From positions 1-7,729 of the forward strand of contig JAHCKF010000154.1 in the NCBI GenBank assembly GCA_026125925.1: a stretch of 7,729 nucleotides of DNA, given 5' to 3'. Shown one piece after another: positions 1 through 5,607 of this stretch. The DNA comes from Pseudolabrys sp. (lineage in GTDB: Bacteria > Pseudomonadota > Alphaproteobacteria > Rhizobiales > Xanthobacteraceae). Under the pieces are notes generated by a model. The model was given only the letters and a program-made list of their open reading frames with translations. It was not told the DNA's origin and did no database searches. The position numbers and the translations under genes are program-made. How positions within the stretch are numbered: the first letter of the stretch is position 1; each line of letters starts with the position of its first letter.

Positions 1-1
1 G

Positions 2-148
2 TCATTGGGCACGGCGGTGTTTTCGGGCATGATCGGCGTGACCTTCTTCGGGCTGATCTTTACGCCGGCTTTCTACGTGATCTCGCGCTGGCTGGCGATG
101 CAGTTCAGCCGGCGCAAGAAGCCGGCGCCGGCCAATCCGGCGCATTGA
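2..148 (+). CDS. RND efflux transporter (HAE1/AcrB-like inner-membrane pump), C-terminal end only
   Basis: Only the last 48 codons and the TGA stop are present; the gene enters from the left edge with its first full codon at base 2. The visible peptide begins SLGTAVFSGMIGVTFFGL and continues through FTPAFYVISRW to a basic tail ending in KKPAPANPAH. This matches the last transmembrane helix of hydrophobic-amphiphilic-efflux RND pumps, where a G-T-A-V-F-x-G-M segment and a T-P-x-F-Y-V segment are characteristic. Such pumps are about 1,030-1,060 residues long, sit in the inner membrane, and work as trimers with a periplasmic adaptor and an outer-membrane channel to expel drugs or other small molecules using the proton gradient. 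The substrate cannot be read from this tail. The next gene starts 22 bases downstream on the same strand, so co-transcription is possible. Confidence 0.85.
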   Translation, partial: SLGTAVFSGMIGVTFFGLIFTPAFYVISRWLAMQFSRRKKPAPANPAH

Positions 149-170
149 TGTACGGAACAAGGAGCAGCTC

Positions 171-2471
171 ATGGCAATGACGAAATTCGGATTTGGCCAG
201 CCGCTGACCCGAAAGGAAGACGACACGCTGCTGCGCGGCGCCGGCCGCTACGTCGCCGATGTCGCGCCGGAGGGCACGCTGCACGCCGTCGTCGTGCGCT
301 CGCCGCACGCTCACGCCCGCTTCAGTATCGGCGACCTCGCCACCATCAAGGCGATGAAGGGTGTGCGCCTGGTGCTGACCGGCGCCGATACCGCCGACCT
401 CGGACCGATGCCGACGCCCGGCGTGCTCGAAGGCGTCGCCATCGACGTGCCGTTTTATCCGGTGCTGGCGCGCGACGTGGTGCGTCACGTCGGCGACGCC
501 GTCGCTTTCGTCGTGGCCGATACGCTCAACCAGGCCAAGGATGCCGCCGAAGCCATCAGCATCGACTGGGAGCCGCTGCCGCACGTCATCGGCTCGCTCG
601 AGGCTTTGAAGAAGGGCGCGGCACAGGTCTGGTCCGACCGGCCGAACCTCGCCTTCGAAACCAGCGCCGGCGACGAGGCCGCGACCAAGGCGGCTTTCGC
701 CAAGGCGGCGCGCACGGTCTCGACCACCATCGTCAACCAGCGCCTCGTCACCAACTACATGGATACGCGCGGCGTCATCGCCGAGTATGACGGCGAGCGC
801 TACACGCTGACGCTCGGCAGCCAGGGCAGCCACATCATCCGCGACATCATCTGCGGCGCGGTCCTGAAGCAGCCGCTGGAGAAGATGCGCGTCATCACGC
901 CGGACGTCGGCGGCGGCTTCGGCACCAAGCTGTTCCCGTACCGCGAATACGCGCTCGCCGCCGTGGCGGCGGAGAAGCTGCGCAAGCCAGTGAAGTGGAT
1001 CGCCGACCGTTCCGAACACTTCCTCGGCGACAGTCACGGCCGCGACAACATCTCGACCGCGACAATCGCGCTCGACGAGAACGGCAAGTTTCTCGCGCTC
1101 GACATCGATATCGTCGCCGACATGGGCGCCTATCTGTCGTGTTACGCGCCGTACATCCCGTGGCTCGGCGTCGGCATGGCGACCGGCTCCTACGATATTC
1201 CGGTGGCCTTTATCCGGCTGCGCGCGGCCTACACCAACACCGTGCCGGTGGATGCCTATCGCGGCGCCGGCCGTCCCGAAGCGTCGTATCTCATCGAACG
1301 CGCCGTCGATAACACGGCACGCGAGATCGGCATGGCGCCCGATGCCTTGCGCCGCAAGAACCTGATCAAGCCGTCGCAGCTTCCGTACACCACGCCGACC
1401 GGCAAGGTGTACGACTCCGGTGATTTTGCCGGCGCGCTCAAGCACGCGCAGGAGCTGATCGACTGGAAGGGCTTCGGCAAGCGCGTCACGGCAGCCAAGC
1501 GCGCCGGCAAGCTGCGCGGCATCGGCATCGCCACCTATATCGAGGCTTGCGGCAATAACGGACCGGAAACCGCGACGATCACGCTCGACCGCGACGGCGG
1601 CGTCACCGTGCTGATTGGGTCGCAATCGACCGGGCAGGGCCATCACACGTCGTACGCCCAACTCGTTGCCGAGCGGCTCGATCTGCCGCCGGACCGCGTT
1701 CGCGTCGTGCAGGGCGATACCGACAGGATCGCCAGCGGAGCCGGCACCGGTGGCTCGAGCTCGATTCCGGTGGGCGGCGTCTCGGTCGACCGCGCCTCGC
1801 GCACGCTCGCCGACCAGCTCAAGGATCTCGCCGCCGACGCCCTCGAAGCCGCCGCCGGCGATATGGAAATCGCTGACGGTTCAATCCGGGTGGCTGGCAC
1901 TGACCGCGCCATCTCCTTCGCCGATCTCGCCGCGCATCCGAAGGCGACTCCGGACAAACTGACCGCGGCCAAGGATTTCGGCACCGACAGCCCGACTTAT
2001 CCGAACGGTGCGCATATCGCCGAGGTCGAAATCGATCCGGATACCGGCAAGACCGCGATCGTGAGCTATGTCGTCGTCGATGACTTCGGCGCGACGCTCA
2101 ATCCGCTGCTGCTGGCCGGGCAGGTGCACGGCGGTCTGGTTCAGGGCATCGGCCAGGCGCTGATGGAAGAGACCGTCTACGATGCCGCAAGCGGCCAGCT
2201 CGTCAGCGCCAGCTTCATGGACTACGCGATGCCGCGCGCGCATGACGCACCGTCATTCGTGTTCGAGACGCGAAACACGCCTTGCAAGACCAATCCGCTC
2301 GGCGTCAAGGGTGCGGGCGAAGCCGGCGCCATCGGGTCTTGTCCGGCGGTCATGAATGCGGTTATCGACGCGCTCGATCGCGGCTTCGGTATCCGGCAGA
2401 TCGATATGCCGGCGACGCCGCAGAAGGTGTGGGCCCTGATTGACCGGGCGCGGCGCTCGGCTGCGGCGTAA
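171..2471 (+). CDS. Xanthine dehydrogenase / CoxL-family molybdopterin-binding catalytic subunit (form II)
   Basis: This 766-residue protein is full length for the large subunit of three-subunit molybdenum hydroxylases. These enzymes hydroxylate aldehydes, N-heterocycles or related substrates with water-derived oxygen at a Mo-pterin-cytosine-dinucleotide centre. The N-terminal a/b-hammerhead domain (about residues 15-130, with VVRSPHAHARF) is followed by the Mo-cofactor domain. Seen directly are VGGGFGTK (246-253), the active-site loop AYRGAGR (362-368), GQGHHTS (488-494) and the C-terminal GVKGAGEAG, whose E717 aligns with the catalytic glutamate. Because the loop is AYRGAGR and not AYxCSFR, it is a form II protein, not an authentic CO dehydrogenase. 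The start is supported by AAGGAG at 159-164; a second ATG at 177 is less well placed. No Tat or Sec signal is visible. The FAD (CoxM) and 2Fe-2S (CoxS) partner genes are not adjacent; two cytochromes c follow. The substrate is unknown. Confidence 0.93.
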   Translation: MAMTKFGFGQPLTRKEDDTLLRGAGRYVADVAPEGTLHAVVVRSPHAHARFSIGDLATIKAMKGVRLVLTGADTADLGPMPTPGVLEGVAIDVPFYPVLARDVVRHVGDAVAFVVADTLNQAKDAAEAISIDWEPLPHVIGSLEALKKGAAQVWSDRPNLAFETSAGDEAATKAAFAKAARTVSTTIVNQRLVTNYMDTRGVIAEYDGERYTLTLGSQGSHIIRDIICGAVLKQPLEKMRVITPDVGGGFGTKLFPYREYALAAVAAEKLRKPVKWIADRSEHFLGDSHGRDNISTATIALDENGKFLALDIDIVADMGAYLSCYAPYIPWLGVGMATGSYDIPVAFIRLRAAYTNTVPVDAYRGAGRPEASYLIERAVDNTAREIGMAPDALRRKNLIKPSQLPYTTPTGKVYDSGDFAGALKHAQELIDWKGFGKRVTAAKRAGKLRGIGIATYIEACGNNGPETATITLDRDGGVTVLIGSQSTGQGHHTSYAQLVAERLDLPPDRVRVVQGDTDRIASGAGTGGSSSIPVGGVSVDRASRTLADQLKDLAADALEAAAGDMEIADGSIRVAGTDRAISFADLAAHPKATPDKLTAAKDFGTDSPTYPNGAHIAEVEIDPDTGKTAIVSYVVVDDFGATLNPLLLAGQVHGGLVQGIGQALMEETVYDAASGQLVSASFMDYAMPRAHDAPSFVFETRNTPCKTNPLGVKGAGEAGAIGSCPAVMNAVIDALDRGFGIRQIDMPATPQKVWALIDRARRSAAA

Positions 2472-2483
2472 GGGCGCTTCCGT

Positions 2484-2499
2484 ATCACACGTTCGTGAT
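2484..2499. repeat. Short dyad (ATCAC / GTGAT) in the intergenic region after the Mo-hydroxylase gene
   Basis: Five-base perfect inverted arms at 2484-2488 and 2495-2499 with a 6-base centre lie 12 bases after the stop codon of the molybdenum-hydroxylase gene. No T-run follows directly; a run of seven T occurs only at 2526-2532. It could be a small operator or a weak processing hairpin. The 147-base gap (2472-2618) otherwise shows no convincing promoter or gene. Confidence 0.2.
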
Positions 2500-2618
2500 C
2501 GGCTGGCGCGGGACGGCTATCGTAATTTTTTTGGAATAGACGGCTGCGGGCGGTGTTGGCCTCATGGTTGCCACCGGACGCCAATAATGTCCGCCTGTCT
2601 CATAACGAGGGGTTTCTC

Positions 2619-3068
2619 ATGAAGTTGTCGACTTGGTTTGCGGCGGGTCTGGTTGCAGCCGTCGCGCTGACGACCACCGCGGTTGTCGCACAGCAGGATC
2701 CGATCGCGGCGCGCCAAGCGCTGATGAAGGACAACGGCAAGGCTGCGGGCGCCCTGGCGAAGATGTTGAAGGGCGAATCGCCGTTTGATCTCGCCACCGC
2801 GCAGCAGTCGTTCAAGACGTTCCAGGACGTTTCAGCGAAGATGCCGGCGCTTTTCCCGGCCGACTCCAAGACCGGTGGCGACACCACGGCGTCGCCGAAA
2901 ATCTGGGAGAACATGGACGATTTCAAAGCGCGCTTCGTCAAGTTCGCTGCAGACGCCAAGGCGGCGGAAGCCTCGGTCAAGGATCTCGATGGCCTGAAGG
3001 CTGCGATGGGTAACATCGGCAGGGACTGCGGCGGCTGTCATGAAACCTATCGCATCAAGAAGAGCTGA
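2619..3068 (+). CDS. Class II c-type cytochrome (cytochrome c' / c556-like), periplasmic
   Basis: This is a 149-residue precursor of a small monoheme electron carrier. Residues 1-24 form a Sec signal peptide (MKLSTWF, then a hydrophobic stretch, with likely cleavage after AVVA). The mature part is helical and rich in alanine and lysine, as expected for the four-helix bundle of class II cytochromes. The heme-binding CGGCH motif lies at the extreme C-terminus (137-141), which is diagnostic of this class. Methionine 36, in the first helix (ARQALMKDNG), is placed as the sixth iron ligand of c556-type members, whereas true cytochrome c' lacks a methionine ligand; this favours electron transfer over gas binding. 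The start at 2619 is chosen over an in-frame ATG at 2553 because it gives a clean signal peptide and has GAGGGG at 2607-2612. Its position after the Mo-hydroxylase gene suggests, but does not prove, a role as electron acceptor. Confidence 0.9.
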   Translation: MKLSTWFAAGLVAAVALTTTAVVAQQDPIAARQALMKDNGKAAGALAKMLKGESPFDLATAQQSFKTFQDVSAKMPALFPADSKTGGDTTASPKIWENMDDFKARFVKFAADAKAAEASVKDLDGLKAAMGNIGRDCGGCHETYRIKKS

Positions 3069-3096
3069 TCGTTCGCTGGCTTTAGCCGGTTGAACC

Positions 3097-3127
3097 AAGG
3101 GCGGCCGTCCCCGACGCGCCGCCCTTT
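3097..3127 (+). terminator. Candidate rho-independent terminator after the class II cytochrome gene
   Basis: A perfect 9-bp GC-rich inverted repeat (AAGGGCGGC at 3097-3105, GCCGCCCTT at 3118-3126) surrounds a 12-base loop, 28 bases past the stop codon. The right arm runs into only three T residues before CAC, so the U-tract is weak; it may terminate, attenuate, or stabilise the 3' end of the upstream mRNA. Confidence 0.5.
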
Positions 3128-3129
3128 CA

Positions 3130-3145
3130 CTTGCCGGCGGGCAAG
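3130..3145. repeat. Palindrome CTTGCC-GGCG-GGCAAG upstream of the diheme cytochrome gene
   Basis: Six-base perfect arms with a 4-base centre lie 33 bases before the chosen start of the diheme cytochrome and 3 bases after the terminator-like hairpin. It could be an operator for the cytochrome gene or a second RNA hairpin. GGCAAG/CTTGCC also forms the longer inverted repeat in the thiM upstream region; this may be chance in GC-rich DNA. Confidence 0.25.
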
Positions 3146-3178
3146 CTACACTGAGTGAAGCGTCCTGGAGAGGTGTGC

Positions 3179-4096
3179 ATGCTCCGCAAGCTGATTGGTC
3201 TTGCTGTCGTTGCCGGCGTCGTGGCGCTGGCGGCCTTCTGGTTCCTGACCGTACCGGAGGTTGAACCGGCGGCCGAGTTTGCGACGCCGCACAAGGCCGA
3301 TCTCGTCAACGGCAAGACCATGTTTGATATCGGTGGTTGCGTGTCGTGCCACGCCAAGGGCAAGGATGACCGCACTCATCTCGGCGGCGGCGAGCCGCTG
3401 ACCTCGCCGTTCGGTACCTTCTACCCGCCGAACATCTCGCCAGATGCGAAGGATGGCATCGGCGCCTGGACCGAGGTGCAATTCGCCACGGCGATGCGCG
3501 ACGGAACCTCGCCCTCCGGCGAACATCTCTATCCGGCGTTCCCCTATACGTCCTACCGGCGGATGACGACGCCGGACCTGCGGGACCTTTTCGCCTATTT
3601 GAAGACGCTGCCGCCGGTGCAGGGCCTGACGCCGCCCCACGATCTGCCGTTCCCGTTCAACATTCGCCGGCTCGTCGGCGGCTGGAAGCTCCTGTTCCTC
3701 GACGCCAGGCCGTTCACCCCCGATCCGGCGAAAAGCGCCCAGTGGAACCGCGGCTTCTACCTGGTCAACGGGCCCGGCCACTGCGCCGAATGCCACACGG
3801 CCCGGAATTTCCTGGGCGGTCTTGTGAATGACGCGCGCTTCGCCGGCGGCCCAAATCCCGAGGGCCAGGGCTGGGTGCCCAACATCACGCAGAAGGGCAT
3901 CGGCTCCTGGTCGGAAAAGGATATCGCCTATTTCCTCCAGTCGGGGATGACGCCCGACTTCGATTCCGCCGGTGGCAGCATGACGGCTGTGATCCGGAAC
4001 ACCGCACAGCTCGGCGATGCCGACCGGCAGGCGATGGCCGTCTATATCAAGTCGCTGACGCCGATCGACGGACCGGTGCCGCCGGCGAAAAAATAG
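3179..4096 (+). CDS. Membrane-anchored diheme cytochrome c
   Basis: This 305-residue protein has an uncleaved-looking N-terminal membrane anchor (about residues 5-23, LIGLAVVAGVVALAAFWFL) that places two cytochrome c domains in the periplasm. Heme sites are CVSCH (54-58) and CAECH (202-206). Probable sixth ligands are M129 in YRRMT and M268 in GGSMT. The repeated layout, with LYPAFPYTSYRRM in the first domain and GGSMTAVIRNTAQL in the second, resembles cytochrome subunits of membrane alcohol, gluconate and aldehyde dehydrogenases and of some molybdenum hydroxylases, which carry electrons to quinone or a terminal oxidase. Those subunits often have three hemes; this one has two. ATG 3179 is preferred to an in-frame GTG at 3155 because GGAGAGG at 3167-3173 is well spaced. 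It lies 110 bases after the class II cytochrome, beyond a terminator-like hairpin, so it may have its own promoter. Confidence 0.9.
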   Translation: MLRKLIGLAVVAGVVALAAFWFLTVPEVEPAAEFATPHKADLVNGKTMFDIGGCVSCHAKGKDDRTHLGGGEPLTSPFGTFYPPNISPDAKDGIGAWTEVQFATAMRDGTSPSGEHLYPAFPYTSYRRMTTPDLRDLFAYLKTLPPVQGLTPPHDLPFPFNIRRLVGGWKLLFLDARPFTPDPAKSAQWNRGFYLVNGPGHCAECHTARNFLGGLVNDARFAGGPNPEGQGWVPNITQKGIGSWSEKDIAYFLQSGMTPDFDSAGGSMTAVIRNTAQLGDADRQAMAVYIKSLTPIDGPVPPAKK

Positions 4097-4165
4097 TGCG
4101 CGGGCGCGCCACCGGCGTGAAAATTCGGGACAAGGGCGGCCGGGGGAGGTAAGCAGGGGCTCTCC

Positions 4166-5113
4166 ATGCATGCCCCGCCGACCAACCTTTTAAAAGCCAT
4201 CGCCTTCAAGTTGATTTCTGCGCTGATGTTCGCCGCGATGTCGGCGCTGGTCAGGCAGCTAAGCGATGTGGCTCCGGTCGGCCAGATCGTGTTCTTCCGC
4301 TCCGCCTGTGCCATTCCGCCAGTGCTGCTGATTTACGCCTTCCGCGGCGAGTTGCTCACCGCGGTCCGCACGAACCGGTTCTTCGGCCACCTCGGCCGCG
4401 GCACCGTCAGTGTCTGCGGCATGTTTTCGAACTTCTCGGCCCTGGCGCGGCTGCCGCTGGCCGATGCCACGGCCATCCAGTTCTGTTCGCCCTTGATCAC
4501 CGTGGGTCTTGCCGCCTTCGTCCTCAAGGAACGGGTGCGCCTGTTTCGCTGGACGGCGGTCGCCGTCGGATTTGTCGGCGTCGTCGTGATGCTGATTCCG
4601 AATTTCGACCCGAAGCACTATGCCGAGGCCGGCGTCGGAGCAGCCGCCGCAGTGGGTTCGGTGCTGGCGCTCATCTCTGCCTTCTGCAACGCGGGGGCGG
4701 TCGTCCAGACCCGGCGGCTGACGATGAGCGAATCGACTTCGTCGATCGTCTTTTATTTTTCCTTGTCCTGTGCCTTGGTCGGCGCGGCGACCTTGCCCTT
4801 CGCCTGGTACACCCCCACGGCGTCCGAACTCACGGCGCTGGTCGCCACCGGCGTGCTCGGCGGCATCGCGCATATCTTCCTGACGGAGAGCTACCGTTAC
4901 GCCACCGCGTCGGTCATCGCGCCGTTCGACTACACGTCGCTGCTGTGGGCGCTGGCGATCGGCTATTGGTTCTTCGGCGAACTGCCGAGCGGGATGGTTT
5001 ATCTCGGCGCCTCGATCGTCGCCGGCGCAGGGCTGGTCGTGATCTGGCGCGAGCGGCAGCTCGGCATCGCTCGCGCGCGCGAGGCGCAGGGACCGCGCCG
5101 GCCGGAGATCTGA
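4166..5113 (+). CDS. DMT-superfamily transporter with two EamA domains
   Basis: This 315-residue integral membrane protein has the usual ten-helix layout of two five-helix EamA repeats, about residues 11-145 and 158-295. The first half shows the family pattern ALARLPLADATAIQF followed by SPLITVGLAAFVLKERV; the second shows ESYRYATASVIAPFDYTS and FFGELPS at the matching positions. A short polar N-terminus precedes helix 1, and a basic tail (RERQLGIARAREAQGPRRPEI) should lie in the cytoplasm. Members export or import amino acids, metabolites, S-adenosylmethionine or other small molecules; sequence alone does not give the substrate. AGGGG at 4155-4159 supports the start. The gene sits 69 bases after the diheme cytochrome and converges on the RAM-domain gene with 7 bases between stops. 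It is not downstream of the TPP riboswitch, so a thiamine-related substrate would be speculation. Confidence 0.9.
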   Translation: MHAPPTNLLKAIAFKLISALMFAAMSALVRQLSDVAPVGQIVFFRSACAIPPVLLIYAFRGELLTAVRTNRFFGHLGRGTVSVCGMFSNFSALARLPLADATAIQFCSPLITVGLAAFVLKERVRLFRWTAVAVGFVGVVVMLIPNFDPKHYAEAGVGAAAAVGSVLALISAFCNAGAVVQTRRLTMSESTSSIVFYFSLSCALVGAATLPFAWYTPTASELTALVATGVLGGIAHIFLTESYRYATASVIAPFDYTSLLWALAIGYWFFGELPSGMVYLGASIVAGAGLVVIWRERQLGIARAREAQGPRRPEI

Positions 5114-5120
5114 CGGGCGG

Positions 5121-5363
5121 CTAGGCGGTGAAGGCCTTGAAAGTGATGATCGTGTAGGTGTCCTTGATCCCCGGGATGCAGTGCACCTTCTCGTTCACGA
5201 AGTGGCCGATGTCGGTTGCGCTATCGACGTAGAACTTCACCAGCAGGTCGTAGTCGCCGGCGGTGGAGTAGATCTCCGAGGCAATTTCAGCCTCGGCCAG
5301 TTCGTTGGCCACCTGGTAGGCCTTGCCAAGCTCGCATTTGATCTGGATGAAAAACGGGGTCAT
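5121..5363 (-). CDS. Stand-alone Lrp/AsnC-type ligand-binding (RAM) domain protein
   Basis: This 80-residue protein begins MTPFFIQIKCELGKAYQVA and matches the C-terminal effector-binding domain of Lrp/AsnC regulators (an abbabb ACT-like fold) along its whole length. The STAGDYDLLVKFYV segment (33-46) is the conserved ligand-pocket loop and strand, and PGIKDTYTIITFKAF is the usual last strand. The N-terminal helix-turn-helix is absent. Such proteins form dimers or larger rings that bind amino acids or similar effectors; since they cannot bind DNA alone, they may modulate a full-length Lrp or sense metabolites. The start is ATG at 5361-5363 on the minus strand with GGAG about 10 bases upstream. 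Longer in-frame extensions to 5627 read antisense through the riboswitch and have no family match. It diverges from the thiM operon and converges on the transporter gene. Confidence 0.88.
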   Translation of the reverse strand: MTPFFIQIKCELGKAYQVANELAEAEIASEIYSTAGDYDLLVKFYVDSATDIGHFVNEKVHCIPGIKDTYTIITFKAFTA

Positions 5364-5387
5364 CGGGGGTGGTCTCCGGGCCGGCGT

Positions 5388-5476
5388 GGCAAGTGCCGCA
5401 ACACAGCAAAATCGCGTCGGCCTGGCAAGGCGCGGATTCACCGGAATTTTCGTCGCTTCAGGGCGACGCACTTGCC
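5388..5476. repeat. Spaced 9-bp inverted repeat in the divergent intergenic region
   Basis: GGCAAGTGC at 5388-5396 is matched exactly by its reverse complement GCACTTGCC at 5468-5476, 71 bases apart. The left arm lies just before the RAM-domain gene; the right arm overlaps the candidate thiM -35 box. A further GGCAAG occurs at 5424-5429. The pair could be sites for one regulator acting on both divergent promoters, or chance. Confidence 0.3.
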
Positions 5477-5504
5477 TTGGCCGGTGTCGCGGATTAGGTA
5501 GATT
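5472..5504 (+). promoter_or_regulatory. Candidate sigma-70-type promoter for thiMED
   Basis: Two overlapping box pairs are visible: TTGCCT (5472-5477) with a 17-base spacer to TAGGTA (5495-5500), and TTGGCC (5477-5482) with a 16-base spacer to TAGATT (5499-5504). Either would start transcription at about 5507-5511, at the first helix of the riboswitch, which leaves almost no extra leader. The match to consensus is moderate. On the other strand TTGCCA (complement of 5423-5428) is a possible -35 for the RAM-domain gene, but with no good -10. Confidence 0.4.
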
Positions 5505-5514
5505 GCAGCAATCT
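5500..5514. repeat. 15-bp perfect palindrome AGATTGC-A-GCAATCT at the thiM promoter/leader border
   Basis: Seven-base arms (5500-5506 and 5508-5514) flank a single central A. It overlaps the candidate -10 and start site and includes four of the five bases of the 5' P1 strand of the TPP riboswitch (5511-5515). It could be a protein operator. If transcription starts upstream of it, the RNA could form a small helix that competes with P1. Confidence 0.45.
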
Positions 5515-5607
5515 CGTGGGGTGTCCGGCGGTGGCCGGGCTGAGAGGTCGAGGTGTCGGCCAACCCAACGAACCTGATCCGGGTCATGCCGGCGGAGGGA
5601 TGGAGAT
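5511..5607 (+). ncRNA. TPP riboswitch (THI element) controlling thiMED
   Basis: Conserved THI-box segments occur in order: GGGGTG (5518-5523), GCTGAGA (5539-5545), AACCCAACGAACCTGATCC around 5562-5580, and GGAGGGA (5594-5600). A consistent fold can be drawn. P1 is ATCTC 5511-5515 with GAGAT 5603-5607. P2 is 5517-5523 with 5561-5567 with one G-A mismatch. P3 is a minimal CCGGC/GCCGG hairpin at 5525-5538 with a 4-base loop. An extra hairpin forms at 5546-5561. P5 is CCGG 5579-5582 with CCGG 5589-5592 around a 6-base loop. The RNA senses thiamine pyrophosphate through its HMP-binding GCTGAGA arm and pyrophosphate-binding P4/P5 arm. There is no separate expression platform: the ribosome-binding site and start codon of thiM lie in the 3' end of the aptamer, so ligand binding should repress translation initiation directly. 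Confidence 0.93.
5594..5599 (+). promoter_or_regulatory. thiM Shine-Dalgarno sequence embedded in the riboswitch
   Basis: GGAGGG lies 6 bases before ATG 5606 and decides this start; ATG 5600 touches it and is too close. In many THI elements the same place reads GTAGGG, so here the conserved aptamer segment itself is a near-perfect ribosome-binding site. Confidence 0.85.

Noticed and set aside
105..1661. Long open frame of 518 codons on the minus strand opposite the Mo-hydroxylase gene
   Set aside because: It is antisense to a gene with clear family motifs, its composition is arginine/aspartate-rich as expected from GC-rich antisense frames, and it has no recognisable domain.
171..2471. Aerobic carbon monoxide dehydrogenase large subunit (coxL)
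   Set aside because: The active-site loop reads AYRGAGR, not AYxCSFR, and no coxM or coxS is adjacent, so CO oxidation is not supported.
2553..2618. Upstream ATG giving a 171-residue class II cytochrome
   Set aside because: It adds 22 polar residues before the signal peptide, and the better ribosome-binding site is before ATG 2619.
4131..4142. A 12-base repeat of CAAGGGCGGCCG also found at 3096-3107
   Set aside because: Only the copy at 3096 has a complementary right arm; the second lies before the transporter without a hairpin, so chance repetition in GC-rich DNA is enough.
3146..4171. Minus-strand open frame of 341 codons opposite the diheme cytochrome
   Set aside because: The plus strand carries two CxxCH motifs and a membrane anchor; the antisense frame is low-complexity and rich in arginine, histidine and glycine.
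5516..5605. N-terminal extension of ThiM from GTG 5516
   Set aside because: These 30 codons are the TPP riboswitch RNA; the encoded peptide has no counterpart in ThiM and there is no ribosome-binding site before it.
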